Below, piece by piece: positions 5,249 through 6,980 of a stretch of 6,980 nt of DNA. The stretch comes from Arenicella sp. GTDB lineage: Bacteria > Pseudomonadota > Gammaproteobacteria > Arenicellales > Arenicellaceae. The translations under genes were made by a program, and so were the position numbers. The notes below the pieces were generated by a model, which saw nothing but the letters and a program-made list of their open reading frames with translations, did no database searches and had not been told where the DNA came from. The stretch lies in NCBI GenBank assembly GCA_018677115.1, contig JAHHOC010000110.1, positions 1 to 6,980 of the forward strand, given 5' to 3'. The number at the start of each line of letters is the position of its first letter. Position 1 is the stretch's first letter.

Positions 5249-6301
5249 ATGAGTACAGCGAACAAACGCATAAAGGCGATTGCGCCGATTATTTCGCCGG
5301 AGACACTGCTGGAAAGTTTCCCGTTAACGGAAAACGTGGATCAGCTGGTTAACAGTACGCGCCAGAAGGTCAGTGATATTCTGCATCACAAAGATGACCG
5401 TTTGCTGGTTGTAGTCGGGCCCTGCTCGATTCATGACCCCGACGCAGCGCTGGATTACGCAGGCCATCTGTTGCGTCTGCGCGAACAGCTCAGCGATCAG
5501 CTGGAAATTATTATGCGGGTATATTTTGAGAAGCCGCGTACCACGATCGGCTGGAAAGGCTTGATTAACGACCCCGATTTAAATGGCAGCTTCCATGTGA
5601 ATAAGGGGCTGAGAAAAGCCAGGGGCCTGCTGCTGCAATTGAATGAAATGGGCTTGCCGGCCGGCTGTGAATTCCTCGATGCGGTGACAGGTCAATACTA
5701 TGCCGATCTGGTCAGTTGGGGTGCAATCGGAGCACGAACCACTGAGAGCCAGATTCACCGTGAACTCGCATCGGGCCTGTCCTGCCCGGTCGGTTTTAAG
5801 AATGGTACTAATGGCAATATCGACATCGCTGCCGACGCGGTAATAGCGGCGCGCACCGAGCACGTTTTTCTAAGCCCCACAGACAAGGGGGCTACAGCCT
5901 TGTTTACTACCGCTGGTAATGATGATGCGCATGTAATCCTGCGTGGCGGGCGAACGCCGAATTATGACAAGCAAAGCGTTGGCGAGGCTGTCGCCGCACT
6001 GGAGAGTCGCAATATAGACACCGGGTTGATGATCGACATGAGCCATGCGAACAGCAATAAGCAGCACCAGCGGCAGATGCTGGTGGCTGAAGATGTTGCC
6101 ACGCAGATCGAAGGCGGCTCAACCGATATAGTTGGCTGCATGATAGAAAGCCACCTGGTGGAGGGCAAGCAGGCAGTGGCGCCACCTGAGCAGCTGGTAT
6201 ACGGGCAGAGCATTACCGACGGTTGTATAAGTATTGAGCAGACCGAACAGGTCCTGCAGCGACTGAGTACAGCCGTGAGCGGGAGAAGGAAACAGCCGTG
6301 A
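5249..6301 (+). CDS. aroG: 3-deoxy-7-phosphoheptulonate synthase (DAHP synthase, class I-alpha)
   Basis: Condenses phosphoenolpyruvate and erythrose 4-phosphate to DAHP, the first and feedback-controlled step of the shikimate pathway to aromatic amino acids. From the ATG at 5249 the protein has 350 residues, the length of E. coli AroG. An in-frame ATG at 5192 would add 19 residues that relatives lack. Conserved blocks are G-P-C-S-I-H-D-P (57-64), R-V-Y-F-E-K-P-R-T-T (90-99), G-W-K-G-L-I-N-D-P (101-109), G-A-R-T-T-E-S-Q (161-168) and V-G-F-K-N-G-T (181-187). Metal ligands by alignment are C59, H266, E300 and D324. The regulatory site carries V146 and G148 (F-L-D-A-V-T-G-Q) and F-L-S-P (207-210). 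As I recall, E. coli AroH, the tryptophan-sensitive isozyme, has the same Val and Gly, so tryptophan sensitivity is possible; this is inference. AACGG (5236-5240) is a weak ribosome site. It is convergent with the RgpF-like gene, 20 bases away. Confidence 0.93.
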   Translation: MSTANKRIKAIAPIISPETLLESFPLTENVDQLVNSTRQKVSDILHHKDDRLLVVVGPCSIHDPDAALDYAGHLLRLREQLSDQLEIIMRVYFEKPRTTIGWKGLINDPDLNGSFHVNKGLRKARGLLLQLNEMGLPAGCEFLDAVTGQYYADLVSWGAIGARTTESQIHRELASGLSCPVGFKNGTNGNIDIAADAVIAARTEHVFLSPTDKGATALFTTAGNDDAHVILRGGRTPNYDKQSVGEAVAALESRNIDTGLMIDMSHANSNKQHQRQMLVAEDVATQIEGGSTDIVGCMIESHLVEGKQAVAPPEQLVYGQSITDGCISIEQTEQVLQRLSTAVSGRRKQP

Positions 6302-6321
6302 GCGTTGGCAAGTAACAACTG

Positions 6322-6980
6322 CTATTCGAGGCTCAGGATGTGGTAACCCAGTTTGTCGGCAAACACCGGAAGAAACCGTTCCCAGGCATGAACAAGTGAT
6401 TGATCGGAGTGATCGGAGACAATGCCTTCAGGCAGCTTGTAGAATTCGGATTTAAAATCTACCCGGCTGGCAAGTTCTTGCAGCAACTCGCCCCGCATCC
6501 AGAAGGAACTGCCGGGAAAATATACTAATGGACCGATCACCCTGTCCGCACTGAACTGGGCTGTGTGATCCCGATCCATCAGTTGCTTGGGTTGATTAAG
6601 GTTGCCAAACACGGTCCGTGCATACTCAAGGTCAACTTCCGGCCTTAATTGATTTATGTCTTTCGCTGCGGCCCAGCGCGCCCGCTCCAACACCGGCATA
6701 TCACGCACTGCGGGAACGCGTTCACAATACTCGTCCCAGGAAGTTCTCAGCTTGACGCCATATTGGGCTGACAGAGCCATAAACGGACCAATGTTGAAAT
6801 AGTCGAATGGGCGGACATAAACACCCACCATGCCAACGCCTTTGTTACCTTCGGCAACAGGTTCCATCATTTTCAAAATGATTTTGCCTACATTCATGCT
6901 CAGTGAAAGCAATACCTGTTTATACCATTCGTCGTTAGCGGAACCGTGCACATACAGAAGCGCACCGTAGGACCTGTCCT
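6322..6980 (-). CDS. Rhamnan synthesis F (RgpF)-like protein, C-terminal part, 5'-truncated by the window edge
   Basis: C-terminal portion of a protein resembling the rhamnan synthesis F family, which takes part in assembly of rhamnose-containing cell-surface polysaccharides or O-antigen. The visible frame is open to base 6980. A GTG at 6951 exists, but nine more in-frame codons upstream (reading D-R-S-Y-G-A-L-L-Y) are in keeping with family sequence, so the gene is cut by the edge. Counting from that GTG, the clearest signatures are near the end: Y-F-P-G-S-S-F-W-M-R (144-153), D-Q-S-L-V-H-A-W-E-R-F-L (183-194) and A-D-K-L-G-Y (198-203), matching the F-W-x-R and H-A-x-E-R-x-F pattern typical of these proteins. 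The middle (about 45-130) is more divergent. Neighbouring glycan genes would be expected beyond the right edge. It ends at a TAG (6322-6324), 20 bases from the convergent aroG. I see no terminator between them. Confidence 0.72.
   Translation of the reverse strand, partial: DRSYGALLYVHGSANDEWYKQVLLSLSMNVGKIILKMMEPVAEGNKGVGMVGVYVRPFDYFNIGPFMALSAQYGVKLRTSWDEYCERVPAVRDMPVLERARWAAAKDINQLRPEVDLEYARTVFGNLNQPKQLMDRDHTAQFSADRVIGPLVYFPGSSFWMRGELLQELASRVDFKSEFYKLPEGIVSDHSDQSLVHAWERFLPVFADKLGYHILSLE

Noticed and set aside
6949..6951. GTG as the start of the RgpF-like gene
   Set aside because: The frame stays open to the window edge with family-like residues before it, and the family's protein is much longer than 209 residues.

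Overview
The window reads as ordinary chromosomal DNA from a proteobacterium, most likely a marine or aquatic gammaproteobacterium. That is an inference from protein character (the AI-2E transporter, NnrU-family protein, sulfoacetaldehyde acetyltransferase and class I-alpha DAHP synthase all look gammaproteobacterial), moderate GC and densely packed genes with good Shine-Dalgarno sites. I see no transposase, integrase, phage gene, CRISPR array, tRNA or rRNA.

Left part (1-3122, all + strand): a run of six genes with short gaps. They are the 3' part of an AI-2E-family transporter cut by the window edge, a YCII-related cytosolic protein, a 55-residue two-helix membrane protein (1404-1571), a MAPEG-family membrane protein started by TTG, an NnrU-family membrane protein also started by TTG, and a membrane-anchored protein of unknown function. 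Gaps of about 30-90 bases and strong ribosome sites suggest one or two co-transcribed units. Five of the six products are membrane proteins.

Middle part (3123-5248): a convergent gap of 112 bases packed with inverted repeats, including a rho-independent terminator for the minus-strand gene. Next comes xsc (3235-4998, minus), encoding sulfoacetaldehyde acetyltransferase, the ThDP enzyme that releases sulfite from sulfoacetaldehyde and forms acetyl phosphate. It is a lone gene here: no phosphotransacetylase, sulfite exporter or taurine/isethionate gene is visible beside it. A 250-base divergent regulatory gap separates it from the next gene.

Right part (5249-6980): aroG-type DAHP synthase (+ strand, 350 residues), the entry enzyme of the shikimate pathway, followed 20 bases later by a convergent minus-strand gene. 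That gene is the C-terminal portion of a rhamnan-synthesis-F (RgpF)-like polysaccharide biosynthesis protein, running off the right edge.

I found no convincing new system. The points most worth a second look are the isolated xsc, the AroH-like residues in the DAHP synthase, the short membrane ORF, the nested coupled mini-ORF before it, and the hairpin cluster between the convergent genes.
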